Source of the DNA: an uncultured Bacilli bacterium
GTDB taxonomy: Bacteria; Bacillota_I; Bacilli_A; RF39; UBA660
NCBI GenBank assembly: GCA_934101795.1
Contig: CAKORY010000015.1
Span: forward strand, 1-23,727
Length of the DNA: 23,727 bases
Direction: 5' to 3'
Every line of letters starts with the position of its first letter. The first letter of the stretch is position 1. Positions 1-5,930 of the stretch are shown one piece after another. The notes beneath the pieces were generated by a model, which saw only the letters and a program-made list of their open reading frames with translations, had not been told where the DNA came from and did not search any database. The position numbers and the translations under genes are program-made.

Positions 1-17
1 GCCTTATTTAATAAGGG

Positions 18-40
18 AAACGGTAAAAAATAAACGGTAA
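18..40 (+). repeat. Two direct repeats AAACGGTAA beside the tRNA fragment
   Basis: AAACGGTAA occurs at 18-26 and 32-40, spaced 14 bp start to start, just outside the tRNA-derived segment. Short direct repeats beside a tRNA attachment site are typical of integrase arm-type or excisionase sites; that role is inference from position only. Confidence 0.4.
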
Positions 41-59
41 TTTAATTTAGGGCTTATTT

Positions 60-104
60 TTCATACCCGGCAGGTCGAGAGTTCGAATCTCCCTCTCGCT
101 ACCA
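60..104 (+). tRNA. 3' half of a tRNA-Met(CAU) gene (fragment, probable attachment site)
   Basis: The sequence can be laid onto a tRNA from the anticodon loop onward: loop TTCATAC (60-66, anticodon CAT at 62-64), 3' anticodon strand CCGGC (67-71), variable loop AGGTC (72-76), T arm GAGAG/TTCGAAT/CTCCC (77-93, with one A-C mismatch), acceptor 3' strand TCTCGCT (94-100), discriminator A and encoded CCA (101-104). The bases before 60 do not supply the matching GCCGG anticodon strand, a D arm or an AGCGAGA acceptor strand, so the 5' half is missing from this window. The break falls in the anticodon loop, a common crossover point for tyrosine integrases. I read this as the tRNA 3' end left at the far end of an integrated element; an intron-split tRNA is a less likely alternative. 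Confidence 0.75.
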
Positions 105-114
105 AATGACTATT

Positions 115-143
115 AAAAGGATATTGTATCAATATCCTTTTTT
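115..143 (+). terminator. Intrinsic terminator after the tRNA fragment, shared with the CAP gene
   Basis: AAAGGATATT (116-125) pairs perfectly with AATATCCTTT (131-140) around a 5-base loop, followed by a T run on the plus strand. On the minus strand the hairpin also sits just after the stop of the CAP-domain gene, so it can serve both directions. It is probably the original terminator of the tRNA transcript. Confidence 0.8.
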
Positions 144-153
144 ATTTTGTCTT

Positions 154-1392
154 TTAATATTGAAATAATTGAACCCAATAATATGTACCATAAAAATTAA
201 TTACACCAACACCTATTCTAGTAAATGATGTACTGATCATGTTTTCGTAATGGCCTTGAGAACCTTTCCACGCGTATGAAACTTCTTTGGCATTACGTTG
301 TCTACTTGCTATATTCTCACCAACGCCATAAATATCCTGTCCAAAATCACGCATTATATAATAGCACATGTTTCCATCAGGTCTTTCGTGATTAAATTTA
401 CCTGAGTAAGCCATTTCAATGGCTCTTACCATGGCAGCTTTTGTTAAAGTTTCATCAAGTGTTAATGGCTCTTTACCAACTTCGGTTCTAAATTCATTAG
501 TATATTTTACGACGTCGTTTACAATACCTTTGTAAACATTCATATTTTCTATTGCTTCTGGTAGCATATCACTTGTTTTGGCATTAAAATTAGTACCATC
601 AACTTCATAATGTGTATATTCATTAACTATCTTTTTAGATCCATCGCTATACAACTTGTATGTTTTAACGTGCCATGAATTTAATATTGTACCATATTTT
701 AATTCTTTTGTTTCTTTTACTGATTCAGTTTCTTCTTTGACAAACTTCACTTTATTACTATTATTATTTGTTTTATTGTCATTCTTTGTTTGAGTTTCAT
801 TTGTATTTTTTTTATTTTTGATAGTTAGTTTTGTTGTTTCTTCTGCTACATTGTCACTCTTATCTTTAGCAATAATAGTTACATCATAAGTTCCTACCTT
901 TGTATATTTTTTATTTTCTTTATATGATAAAATGCAATCTTCTTCACTATTATCAATGCAAGATTCTACAAAAGAATTTATTTCAAATTTATCACCTAAA
1001 GTTGTTGTTAATTCTTTTAATTTTAATGTTGGTGCTAATGTATCTACTACATTTAAAGTTGTTTCGTAATTTTTATCATTTATTTTTATTACTACTTTGA
1101 AACTTCCTATTTTATTATATTTGGTATCAAATTTAATTTTCTTATCATTTTCAAAATAATTTATTTCTCCATCGGAAAAATTACTGTTTTCAAAAAAATC
1201 CTTAATATTTAAAACTTCACTATTAATTTCTACTTCAACATTTTCTTTAATGTTTATTTTTTCTTCTTTAGTTTGAATATTGCTAGATTCTTTTTCTTTA
1301 ATATCCTTTTTTTCTAAAAATATAAATAATGTTATACCAAGTAATACTATAACAATTATAGTAGTTATAGTTAATATTTTTTTCTTTTTCAT
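154..1392 (-). CDS. Membrane-anchored Ig-like and CAP-domain (SCP/PR-1) extracellular protein
   Basis: A 412-residue protein with a basic N-terminus and one hydrophobic segment (about residues 6-26), so it is anchored or exported. An Ig-like region follows (about 55-190), ending with the pattern GTYDVTIIAKDKSDNVAEE that is common in bacterial surface Ig/cadherin-like repeats. A polar Asn/Lys/Thr-rich linker (about 195-225) leads to the CAP domain (about 285-412). The CAP cavity residues are present: H335 (FNHERPDG), E359 (GENIA), H381 and E383 (GHYENM). Bacterial CAP proteins are secreted or cell-wall associated and mostly of unknown activity. The ATG is preceded by a good ribosome site (GGAGG). 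It is convergent with the tRNA fragment and shares its terminator. Assignment to CAP is firm; the substrate is unknown. Confidence 0.88.
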   Translation of the reverse strand: MKKKKILTITTIIVIVLLGITLFIFLEKKDIKEKESSNIQTKEEKINIKENVEVEINSEVLNIKDFFENSNFSDGEINYFENDKKIKFDTKYNKIGSFKVVIKINDKNYETTLNVVDTLAPTLKLKELTTTLGDKFEINSFVESCIDNSEEDCILSYKENKKYTKVGTYDVTIIAKDKSDNVAEETTKLTIKNKKNTNETQTKNDNKTNNNSNKVKFVKEETESVKETKELKYGTILNSWHVKTYKLYSDGSKKIVNEYTHYEVDGTNFNAKTSDMLPEAIENMNVYKGIVNDVVKYTNEFRTEVGKEPLTLDETLTKAAMVRAIEMAYSGKFNHERPDGNMCYYIMRDFGQDIYGVGENIASRQRNAKEVSYAWKGSQGHYENMISTSFTRIGVGVINFYGTYYWVQLFQY

Positions 1393-1456
1393 TTTTGTTT
1401 ACCTCCATATTTTATAAAACTAATTGAGCAAATATTTACTAACAAGTTGTATATTG

Positions 1457-1819
1457 TTATACAATCGTAGGTTTTAGAAATCCAAAAGTATCTATATTTC
1501 TTAATATACCATAAAGTATTACAATTACAAGTAAAACATATGATGTATATTTTGGTAATTTTATTTTAAATTTTAAATTAATTAATTTATAAATAATAAA
1601 ACATATTAATAAAACAAATACTAAAGGGTTATATCTAAAGGCTTGGTAAAAATCAAACTTTAATATTGCAAAAAACATTCTTGTTATTCCACATCCTGGA
1701 CAATAAAATCCTGTCAATTCATGAAAAATACACGGAATAGTAAATCCCGTATATTTAGAAATGTAATAATAACCAATAAATAAAATTAATATTAAAATTG
1801 ATACTACTACTTTTTTCAT
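1457..1819 (-). CDS. DUF2752 family small membrane protein
   Basis: A 120-residue protein with three or four hydrophobic segments. After the first one it carries the family signature PCIFHELTGFYCPGCGITRM (about residues 29-48), followed by a short loop and RYNPLVF, both characteristic of DUF2752. The CPGCG pair could bind metal or form a disulfide; no biochemical role is established for the family. Its start codon overlaps the stop of the upstream zinc-ribbon gene (TAATG at 1817-1821), so the two are translationally coupled and probably cooperate in the membrane. Confidence 0.88.
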   Translation of the reverse strand: MKKVVVSILILILFIGYYYISKYTGFTIPCIFHELTGFYCPGCGITRMFFAILKFDFYQAFRYNPLVFVLLICFIIYKLINLKFKIKLPKYTSYVLLVIVILYGILRNIDTFGFLKPTIV

Positions 1820-2268
1820 TAGTCTGCGAATTTATTTAAATCATTTTGAATTAAGCAATAATTTACTAAACTTAAACCAAATATTGATAATAATAAGTAT
1901 AAAACACTATTATCGTCAATTGACTTACCATACTTTCTTCCAGCTTCATACATCTTTTTACCTATTGTATAATTCCAATAAATAAAGTAAATTCCACATG
2001 TAACTAAACAATAAAGAAATGCTGTTCCACCACTTGCTGTTTTGTTATCAACTAAAGTATTTGAATCATCTGTCATAGTAATAAACCAATAAATACCATA
2101 AATACCACAAGTTAAGAATGATAAAACTACTGCCATTACCATGTCTCTTTTAACAAACTTTGGATGACTTGGATGTTCTTCATTAAAACCTACTTGAGCT
2201 CCACATCCATCACAATATTTAGCACCTTCATTTATTTTGTTTCCACATTTTTCACAATATTTTGCCAC
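1819..2268 (-). CDS. Zinc-ribbon plus DUF4234 membrane protein
   Basis: A 149-residue protein. The N-terminus is a four-cysteine zinc ribbon (CEKCG and CDGCG, residues 5-23), and the rest is a DUF4234-like region with hydrophobic segments bearing the repeated motif TCGIYxIYW (twice). The start is a GTG at 2268, preceded by AAGGAAG with 7-base spacing; the nearby ATG is out of frame. A good promoter lies directly upstream (TTGCAA-17-TATAAT). It forms a two-gene unit with the DUF2752 gene. Such proteins are common in gut Bacillota, often near other DUF2752 genes, but have no assigned function. Confidence 0.88.
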   Translation of the reverse strand: MAKYCEKCGNKINEGAKYCDGCGAQVGFNEEHPSHPKFVKRDMVMAVVLSFLTCGIYGIYWFITMTDDSNTLVDNKTASGGTAFLYCLVTCGIYFIYWNYTIGKKMYEAGRKYGKSIDDNSVLYLLLSIFGLSLVNYCLIQNDLNKFAD

Positions 2269-2288
2269 ATAATCACTTCCTTACACTT

Positions 2289-2317
2289 ATTATATCAAAC
2301 TATAATAATACTTGCAA
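2289..2317 (-). promoter_or_regulatory. Promoter for the zinc-ribbon/DUF2752 pair
   Basis: On the minus strand, TTGCAA (2312-2317), a 17-base spacer, and a perfect TATAAT (2289-2294), ending 20 bases before the GTG start. It starts exactly after the stop codon of the upstream ATPase gene, so the pair does not need read-through. Confidence 0.75.
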
Positions 2318-4900
2318 TTAAATTCTAATGGCAATACCACGTTTTTTCAAAATATATTTACGAAACCAATCAACTGGAAATACTGTTAAAGCTAGTGAGA
2401 ATACTAAAATTAGTTCATTTAACTTAAGCCCATATGTTCTAAATATATCTCCGCCATGATATATTATCCAAAGCTGAGCTATAAATATGAAACTAAATAT
2501 ACCAATAAAAACTTTATTTTTGGATAGATTAGCAAAAATATTTATTCTAACTGTACGAGCATTAAAAGCAGTAAATATACCCATGAAGATAAACATTGCA
2601 AAATACGCTGTCATTAAATATTTTGAACTATCACCAGTTCTAATTAAAGTTTTAAATATTGGAAGTTTTAAAAATAAAATACATAAAAGTGCAGAGTATA
2701 TACCTGTCCATATTATTTCACTATACATGTACTTATTCATAATTGGGGTATCTTTTTTCTTAGGTGGTTCTTCCATATATTCTTTAAGTGGAGCTTCAAA
2801 AGAAAATGCTACACCTGCGAATGTATCCATAATCATATTAAGCCAAAGCATTTGCACTATTGTAATCGGAGTTGAAACCCCAATAAAAGAACCGACTATT
2901 GATAAAACTAAGGCACACATATTAACTGTTAACTGATAAATTATAAACTTTCTAATACTTTTAAATATAGTTCTTCCATACAAAATTGCTTTACTTATTG
3001 ATAAAATATTATTATCAAGAATAACAATATCTGCAGCTTCTTTGGCAACTTCTGTTCCACTTCCCATTGCAAAACCAACATTTGCTTTTTTTAAAGCTGG
3101 AGCATCGTTTACTCCATCACCAGTCATACCCACTACTAAATCCATACTTTCTATAATACTTACCATTCGACTTTTATCTTGAGGAAGAGCTCTAGCTATA
3201 ACAGCAATATTAGATAATTTTTCTTTTATTTCATCATCACTTAGGGCTTCTAAATCACTACTTGATAAGACAAGATTACTATTTATATCAATAAGACCAA
3301 CCTCACGTGCAATAGATTCTGCTGTATCTTTTGCATCCCCTGTAATCATAATAGGTTTTATACCTGCACTTTTAATAAGTCTAATTCCTTCTTTGGCTTC
3401 ACTACGTAATTCATCTTTAATATTAACAAAGCCAAGTAAACATAAATTATCCATATTATTGCCATATGCAAATATTATAACTCTTCCTGAAGATTTAGTA
3501 TAACTTTCAATTTTCCTTTCAATTACTTTTTTATTTAATAAACTTACTTCTTTACCTAAACAATTTAGATATGTCTTACATTTAGAAAGTAAGACCTCTT
3601 TAGCTCCTTTTACAAGTATAGTTCCATCACTTAATGTTACACTACTATATTTAATAGCACTATTAAATGGTACTTTATTAATTATTTTTTTATTTATTTT
3701 AGTATCTTTGCCAATAAATTTAAGTAATGCTCTATCAGTTGAATTGCCGCCGATAATATTATCATCACTTATAATACTAGCATTATTGTAAAAAAATGAA
3801 GAATAATATACTTCATAATTAACGCTTTTTTTTAAATCTAAATTGGATTTATAAACTTTTAAATCTGGTGTGATAAATTCTGTTACTTTTAATACTCCTT
3901 TTGTTAAGGTACCAGTTTTATCAGTAAGAAGAACATTTAGGCTTCCAGAGGTTTCTATACCTACTAGTTTTCTTACTAAAACATTATCTTTGAGCATTTT
4001 TTTCATATTACTTGATAAAACTAAAGTAATCATCATTGGAAGGCCTTCTGGAACTGCTACTACAATGATTGTTACTGATAAAGTTAAAGCATATAATAAA
4101 TGATTAAACATAACTGAAAAATTAGTAATGGTTGCAATAATTAAGTCTAAATCAAAGTTGTTTTCAATGACTATACTTGAAAAAAGATATGATAATGATG
4201 CTAAAAATGCTCCGACATAACCTATTCTACTAATTGTTTTAGCTAAACCTCTGAGTTTTATTTTGAGAGGACTTTCAGGTACAACTTCTTGAAGTTCTTG
4301 AGATATTTTACCTAGAATTGTATTGTTGCCAATAAATCTTACAAGCATTTTGGCTTCACCATTATATACTACTGAACCACAAAAAACTCTATTATTATCA
4401 GATATGACTGGGCCATTTTTGCTTATTTTTTTTGCTTCTTTAGTCTCACCATTTAGTGCAGATTCATCAACACTTAATGTGCCTTTTACTAAATAGCCAT
4501 CCGCAGGTACCTTATCACCACTACTTAAAATAACAATATCCCCTACTACTATTTCACTAGATGGTATTTCTATGATTTTTCCATTTCTTTGTACTTTTGC
4601 CATCATTTTTAATTGCTCTTCTTGAAGCCTAGAAAATGCTTTTTCAGAACCATATTCGCTTATACTTGAGATAAATGATGCTAAAAATATTGCTATCAAA
4701 ATACCTATTGTTTCGTACCAATCAAAGTCGCGGAATAATACTACAACTTTAATTGCTAAAGCTATAAGTAATATTTTAATAATTGGGTCTCCGAGTGACT
4801 CTAATAAAAGATGTATAAAAGTATTTTGCTTTTGTTTTGTTATTTCATTTGTACCATATCTTTTTCTAGATTCAATTACTTCTTTTTCATTTAATCCCAT
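2318..4900 (-). CDS. Calcium-transporting P-type ATPase (P-II type)
   Basis: An 860-residue cation pump. Visible landmarks in order: N-terminal cation-ATPase domain, membrane pair, actuator loop with LNGET (TGES equivalent), M4 motif VAVPEGLPM (the PEGLP calcium-binding signature), phosphorylation motif DKTGTLT with the aspartate at residue 327, MITGD, and TGDGVNDAPALKKANVGFAMG before a C-terminal membrane bundle ending FPVDWFRKY. This matches SERCA/PMCA-like bacterial Ca2+ exporters, which use ATP to pump Ca2+ from the cytoplasm. An upstream in-frame ATG at 4933 exists, but the ATG at 4900 has the ribosome site GGGAGGA 8 bases away, so I use 4900. Calcium versus another cation cannot be proved from sequence. 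Confidence 0.93.
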   Translation of the reverse strand: MGLNEKEVIESRKRYGTNEITKQKQNTFIHLLLESLGDPIIKILLIALAIKVVVLFRDFDWYETIGILIAIFLASFISSISEYGSEKAFSRLQEEQLKMMAKVQRNGKIIEIPSSEIVVGDIVILSSGDKVPADGYLVKGTLSVDESALNGETKEAKKISKNGPVISDNNRVFCGSVVYNGEAKMLVRFIGNNTILGKISQELQEVVPESPLKIKLRGLAKTISRIGYVGAFLASLSYLFSSIVIENNFDLDLIIATITNFSVMFNHLLYALTLSVTIIVVAVPEGLPMMITLVLSSNMKKMLKDNVLVRKLVGIETSGSLNVLLTDKTGTLTKGVLKVTEFITPDLKVYKSNLDLKKSVNYEVYYSSFFYNNASIISDDNIIGGNSTDRALLKFIGKDTKINKKIINKVPFNSAIKYSSVTLSDGTILVKGAKEVLLSKCKTYLNCLGKEVSLLNKKVIERKIESYTKSSGRVIIFAYGNNMDNLCLLGFVNIKDELRSEAKEGIRLIKSAGIKPIMITGDAKDTAESIAREVGLIDINSNLVLSSSDLEALSDDEIKEKLSNIAVIARALPQDKSRMVSIIESMDLVVGMTGDGVNDAPALKKANVGFAMGSGTEVAKEAADIVILDNNILSISKAILYGRTIFKSIRKFIIYQLTVNMCALVLSIVGSFIGVSTPITIVQMLWLNMIMDTFAGVAFSFEAPLKEYMEEPPKKKDTPIMNKYMYSEIIWTGIYSALLCILFLKLPIFKTLIRTGDSSKYLMTAYFAMFIFMGIFTAFNARTVRINIFANLSKNKVFIGIFSFIFIAQLWIIYHGGDIFRTYGLKLNELILVFSLALTVFPVDWFRKYILKKRGIAIRI

Positions 4901-4908
4901 GTTTAGTT

Positions 4909-4914
4909 CCTCCC
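4909..4914 (-). promoter_or_regulatory. Ribosome binding site that fixes the ATPase start
   Basis: GGGAGG on the minus strand, 8 bases before the ATG at 4900. It lies inside the 11-codon upstream extension, making the more distal ATG at 4933 unlikely. Confidence 0.75.
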
Positions 4915-4950
4915 AGAATAATAATATGTACAAGCTATATTAAGTAGAAC

Positions 4951-5066
4951 AAAAAAAATGTTTACTTGTCATTATTAATGTGCAAGTAAACATCAACCTT
5001 AATAAAAAGTAAGCACTGACGTTTGAAAATCAAATGTATTTTTCCATATGAAATAATCTTTCATAC
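4951..5066 (-). ncRNA. Candidate small RNA 1 (paralogue of the antisense RNA at 5332-5450)
   Basis: On the minus strand a promoter TTGATA-17-TATAAC (5096-5101 and 5073-5078) precedes a predicted start near 5066. The transcript would begin with hairpin TATGAAA/TTTCATA, run through a conserved body (5000-5037), and end at an 11-bp hairpin ATGTTTACTTG/CAAGTAAACAT (4983-4993 with 4958-4968) followed by a run of T (4951-4957). Length is about 116 nt. Body and terminator are 94% identical to small RNA 2. The plus strand here keeps the 3' codons of the peptide ORF, but an in-frame TAA removes any start, so the toxin part is absent. Confidence 0.65.
4952..5037 (+). repeat. 86-bp direct repeat, copy 1
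   Basis: It aligns without gaps to 5332-5417 with five mismatches (4982, 4996, 4998, 4999, 5001). Four of the five fall in the short segment between the terminator hairpin and the conserved body, which suggests both structured parts are under selection. Confidence 0.92.
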
Positions 5067-5072
5067 AATTTT

Positions 5073-5101
5073 GTTATATCACAAGTTTACACTAATATCA
5101 A
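5073..5101 (-). promoter_or_regulatory. Promoter of small RNA 1
   Basis: TTGATA (5096-5101), 17-base spacer, TATAAC (5073-5078) on the minus strand. The distance from the -10 box to the conserved TATGAAAG is seven bases, identical to that in the second copy. Confidence 0.65.
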
Positions 5102-5157
5102 GGTAAAAAAGAAACATTTTATAAAGGTTTATTTTTTAAAAATCGGTATTATTTTTC

Positions 5158-5186
5158 TTTACTTATGGCCACACTTTTGTTATAAT
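5158..5186 (+). promoter_or_regulatory. Promoter of the small peptide mRNA
   Basis: A perfect TATAAT at 5181-5186 on the plus strand with a weaker -35 (TTTACT, 17 bases upstream, about 5158-5163). The predicted start near 5193 coincides with the first base of the segment that pairs with the mRNA 3' end. Confidence 0.6.
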
Positions 5187-5281
5187 AAAAATCGAAACAT
5201 TTGATTGTCGGTGCTTACTTCCGGATTAATTAATATTATCCTATATATGGGGTTTTGGCGGTTATGAAGGGAGGGATGCTT

Positions 5282-5392
5282 ATGCTGTTAAAACGGTTTA
5301 AGAGATTTTTAATGAAGCTTTTGGCATCATTAAAAAAATGTTTACTTGTCATTATTAATGTTCAAGTAAACATCATCACTTATAAAAAGTAA
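5282..5392 (+). CDS. 36-residue cationic hydrophobic peptide, candidate type I toxin
   Basis: An unrecognised small ORF. From ATG 5282 it encodes MLLKRFKRFLMKLLASLKK, then a hydrophobic stretch CLLVIINVQVNII, and ends TYKK; net charge is about +9 and the first 30 residues could form an amphipathic membrane helix. The ribosome site AAGGGAGGG (about 5267-5275) is six bases before ATG 5282; an in-frame ATG at 5276 abuts it and is less likely. A promoter lies upstream and a terminator hairpin follows. The last third of the ORF and the 3' UTR are covered by small RNA 2 on the opposite strand. Small membrane-active peptides with a convergent antisense RNA are the hallmark of type I toxin-antitoxin loci (for example TxpA/RatA, BsrG/SR4, AapA/IsoA). 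The peptide does not match the Fst/Ldr, TxpA or AapA sequences I know. Toxicity is inferred. Confidence 0.6.
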   Translation: MLLKRFKRFLMKLLASLKKCLLVIINVQVNIITYKK

Positions 5393-5417
5393 GCACTGAC
5401 GTTTGAAAATCAAATGT
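5332..5417 (+). repeat. 86-bp direct repeat, copy 2
   Basis: Second copy of the repeat at 4952-5037; 81 of 86 positions agree. It contains the 3' third of the peptide ORF, its 3' UTR and, on the other strand, the terminator and body of small RNA 2. Confidence 0.92.
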
Positions 5418-5426
5418 TTCTTTTTT
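5399..5426 (+). terminator. Intrinsic terminator of the peptide mRNA
   Basis: ACGTTTGA (5399-5406) pairs with TCAAATGT (5410-5417, one G-T) around a 3-base loop, followed by TTCTTTTTT on the plus strand. The same bases can instead pair with the mRNA 5' end. Confidence 0.6.
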
Positions 5427-5456
5427 ATTATATGAATTTTTCTTTCATATATACTT

Positions 5457-5485
5457 ATATTACCATAAAATTATAACAATTTCAA
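5457..5485 (-). promoter_or_regulatory. Promoter of small RNA 2
   Basis: TTGAAA (5480-5485), 17-base spacer, TAATAT (5457-5462) on the minus strand. Geometry relative to the RNA is the same as for small RNA 1. Confidence 0.6.
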
Positions 5486-5545
5486 GCCACAAATTTATAT
5501 TAAAAACATTAGTCACACAATTGTCAACTGCTCTTAGAAAAATAA

Positions 5546-5815
5546 TTAGCCTTTAGTTTCATTATCTTTTGTTTTTTTCACTTCTATGAGATCTGCTATT
5601 CCGCCAGCACTCATCGTAGACATAAGTCCTACTAAAATTGAATTAAGTAAATTATCATCAAGCTTTAAAAAGAAACAAATTATACCACTTATAACACCAA
5701 TTACTACATTTTGAATAGGTATAAAATTATTTGGTAATTTGTCTATAAAAATTTTAGTTATGGCTCCGAAAATGTATGCTACAAGCATTATGACTACTGA
5801 TAATGATATAGTCAA
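5546..5815 (-). CDS. Small holin-like membrane protein
   Basis: An 89-residue protein with two or three hydrophobic segments (about 4-22, 33-50, 58-73) and a charged C-terminal tail ending KKTKDNETKG. The pattern of an N-terminal helix, then PIQNVVIGVISGIICFFL, then a small-residue segment GLMSTMSAGGIADLIE, resembles phage holins of the superfamily V (Hol44-like) type, which form membrane lesions during lysis. The start is a TTG at 5815, chosen because a near-perfect ribosome site AAAGGAGGTG (5821-5830) sits five bases upstream; the first in-frame ATG (residue 10) has none and would cut the first helix. There is no endolysin or other phage gene around, so it is an orphan, either a prophage remnant or a domesticated small membrane protein. 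Confidence 0.65.
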   Translation of the reverse strand: MTISLSVVIMLVAYIFGAITKIFIDKLPNNFIPIQNVVIGVISGIICFFLKLDDNLLNSILVGLMSTMSAGGIADLIEVKKTKDNETKG

Positions 5816-5902
5816 AGTATCACCTCCTTTAATCGTACTTCTTAATATATCTTATGAGCTAGTCCATATTTAGCAAATTACTTATGTCCTATTAAAGAAA
5901 AA

Positions 5903-5930
5903 AAGATAAGACCTTTTAAAGTCTTATCTT
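5903..5930 (-). terminator. Intrinsic terminator of typA
   Basis: AAGATAAGAC and GTCTTATCTT form a perfect 10-bp stem with an 8-base loop, followed by T residues on the minus strand. The upstream arm overlaps the typA stop codon. Confidence 0.85.

Larger units (their letters stand above)
5193..5427 (+). other. Predicted peptide mRNA with paired 5' and 3' ends
   Basis: Predicted transcript of about 235 nt. Its 5' end GAAACATTTGATT (5194-5206) is perfectly complementary to AATCAAATGTTTC (5408-5420), and the adjoining 5207-5220 pairs with AAGTAAGCACTGAC (5387-5400) with one G-U. The total is 27 pairs interrupted by a 7-base bulge (5401-5407). Long-range closure of this kind keeps several type I toxin mRNAs translationally silent until 3' processing. 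Confidence 0.55.
5332..5450 (-). ncRNA. Candidate small RNA 2, antisense to the peptide mRNA 3' end
   Basis: On the minus strand a promoter TTGAAA-17-TAATAT (5480-5485, 5457-5462) gives a start near 5450. The RNA begins with hairpin TATATGAA/TTCATATA, continues through the conserved body, and stops at the 11-bp hairpin ATGTTTACTTG/CAAGTAAACAT (5363-5373 with 5338-5348) followed by six T. About 95 of its 119 nt are complementary to the 3' end of the peptide mRNA. The 5' hairpin differs in sequence from copy 1 but keeps pairing, a sign of conserved structure. Confidence 0.65.

Noticed and set aside
1..104. Group I intron in the tRNA anticodon loop as the cause of the split tRNA
   Set aside because: Bacterial tRNA introns do insert there, but the 59 bases seen show no recognisable intron core and have integrase-like direct repeats. 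It cannot be fully excluded without upstream sequence.
1446..1463. Inverted repeat TTGTATA/TATACAA between the DUF2752 stop and the CAP gene
   Set aside because: No T tract for a terminator and no recognised operator consensus; weak -10/-35 candidates near it. Left unassigned.
5247..5267. Six-codon ORF MGFWRL ending just before the peptide ribosome site
   Set aside because: No ribosome site of its own. It could be a leader peptide for the toxin mRNA, but a six-codon frame is easily due to chance.
4952..5417. The two 86-bp repeats as a minimal CRISPR array or IS ends
   Set aside because: Only two units, 294 bases apart and too long for CRISPR. The region between contains promoter, ribosome site and ORF rather than a transposase. 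A MITE reading is kept only as an alternative to the toxin-antitoxin one.
5546..5815. A prophage around the holin-like gene
   Set aside because: No capsid, tail, lysin, integrase or repressor genes in the flanks; neighbours are housekeeping genes.
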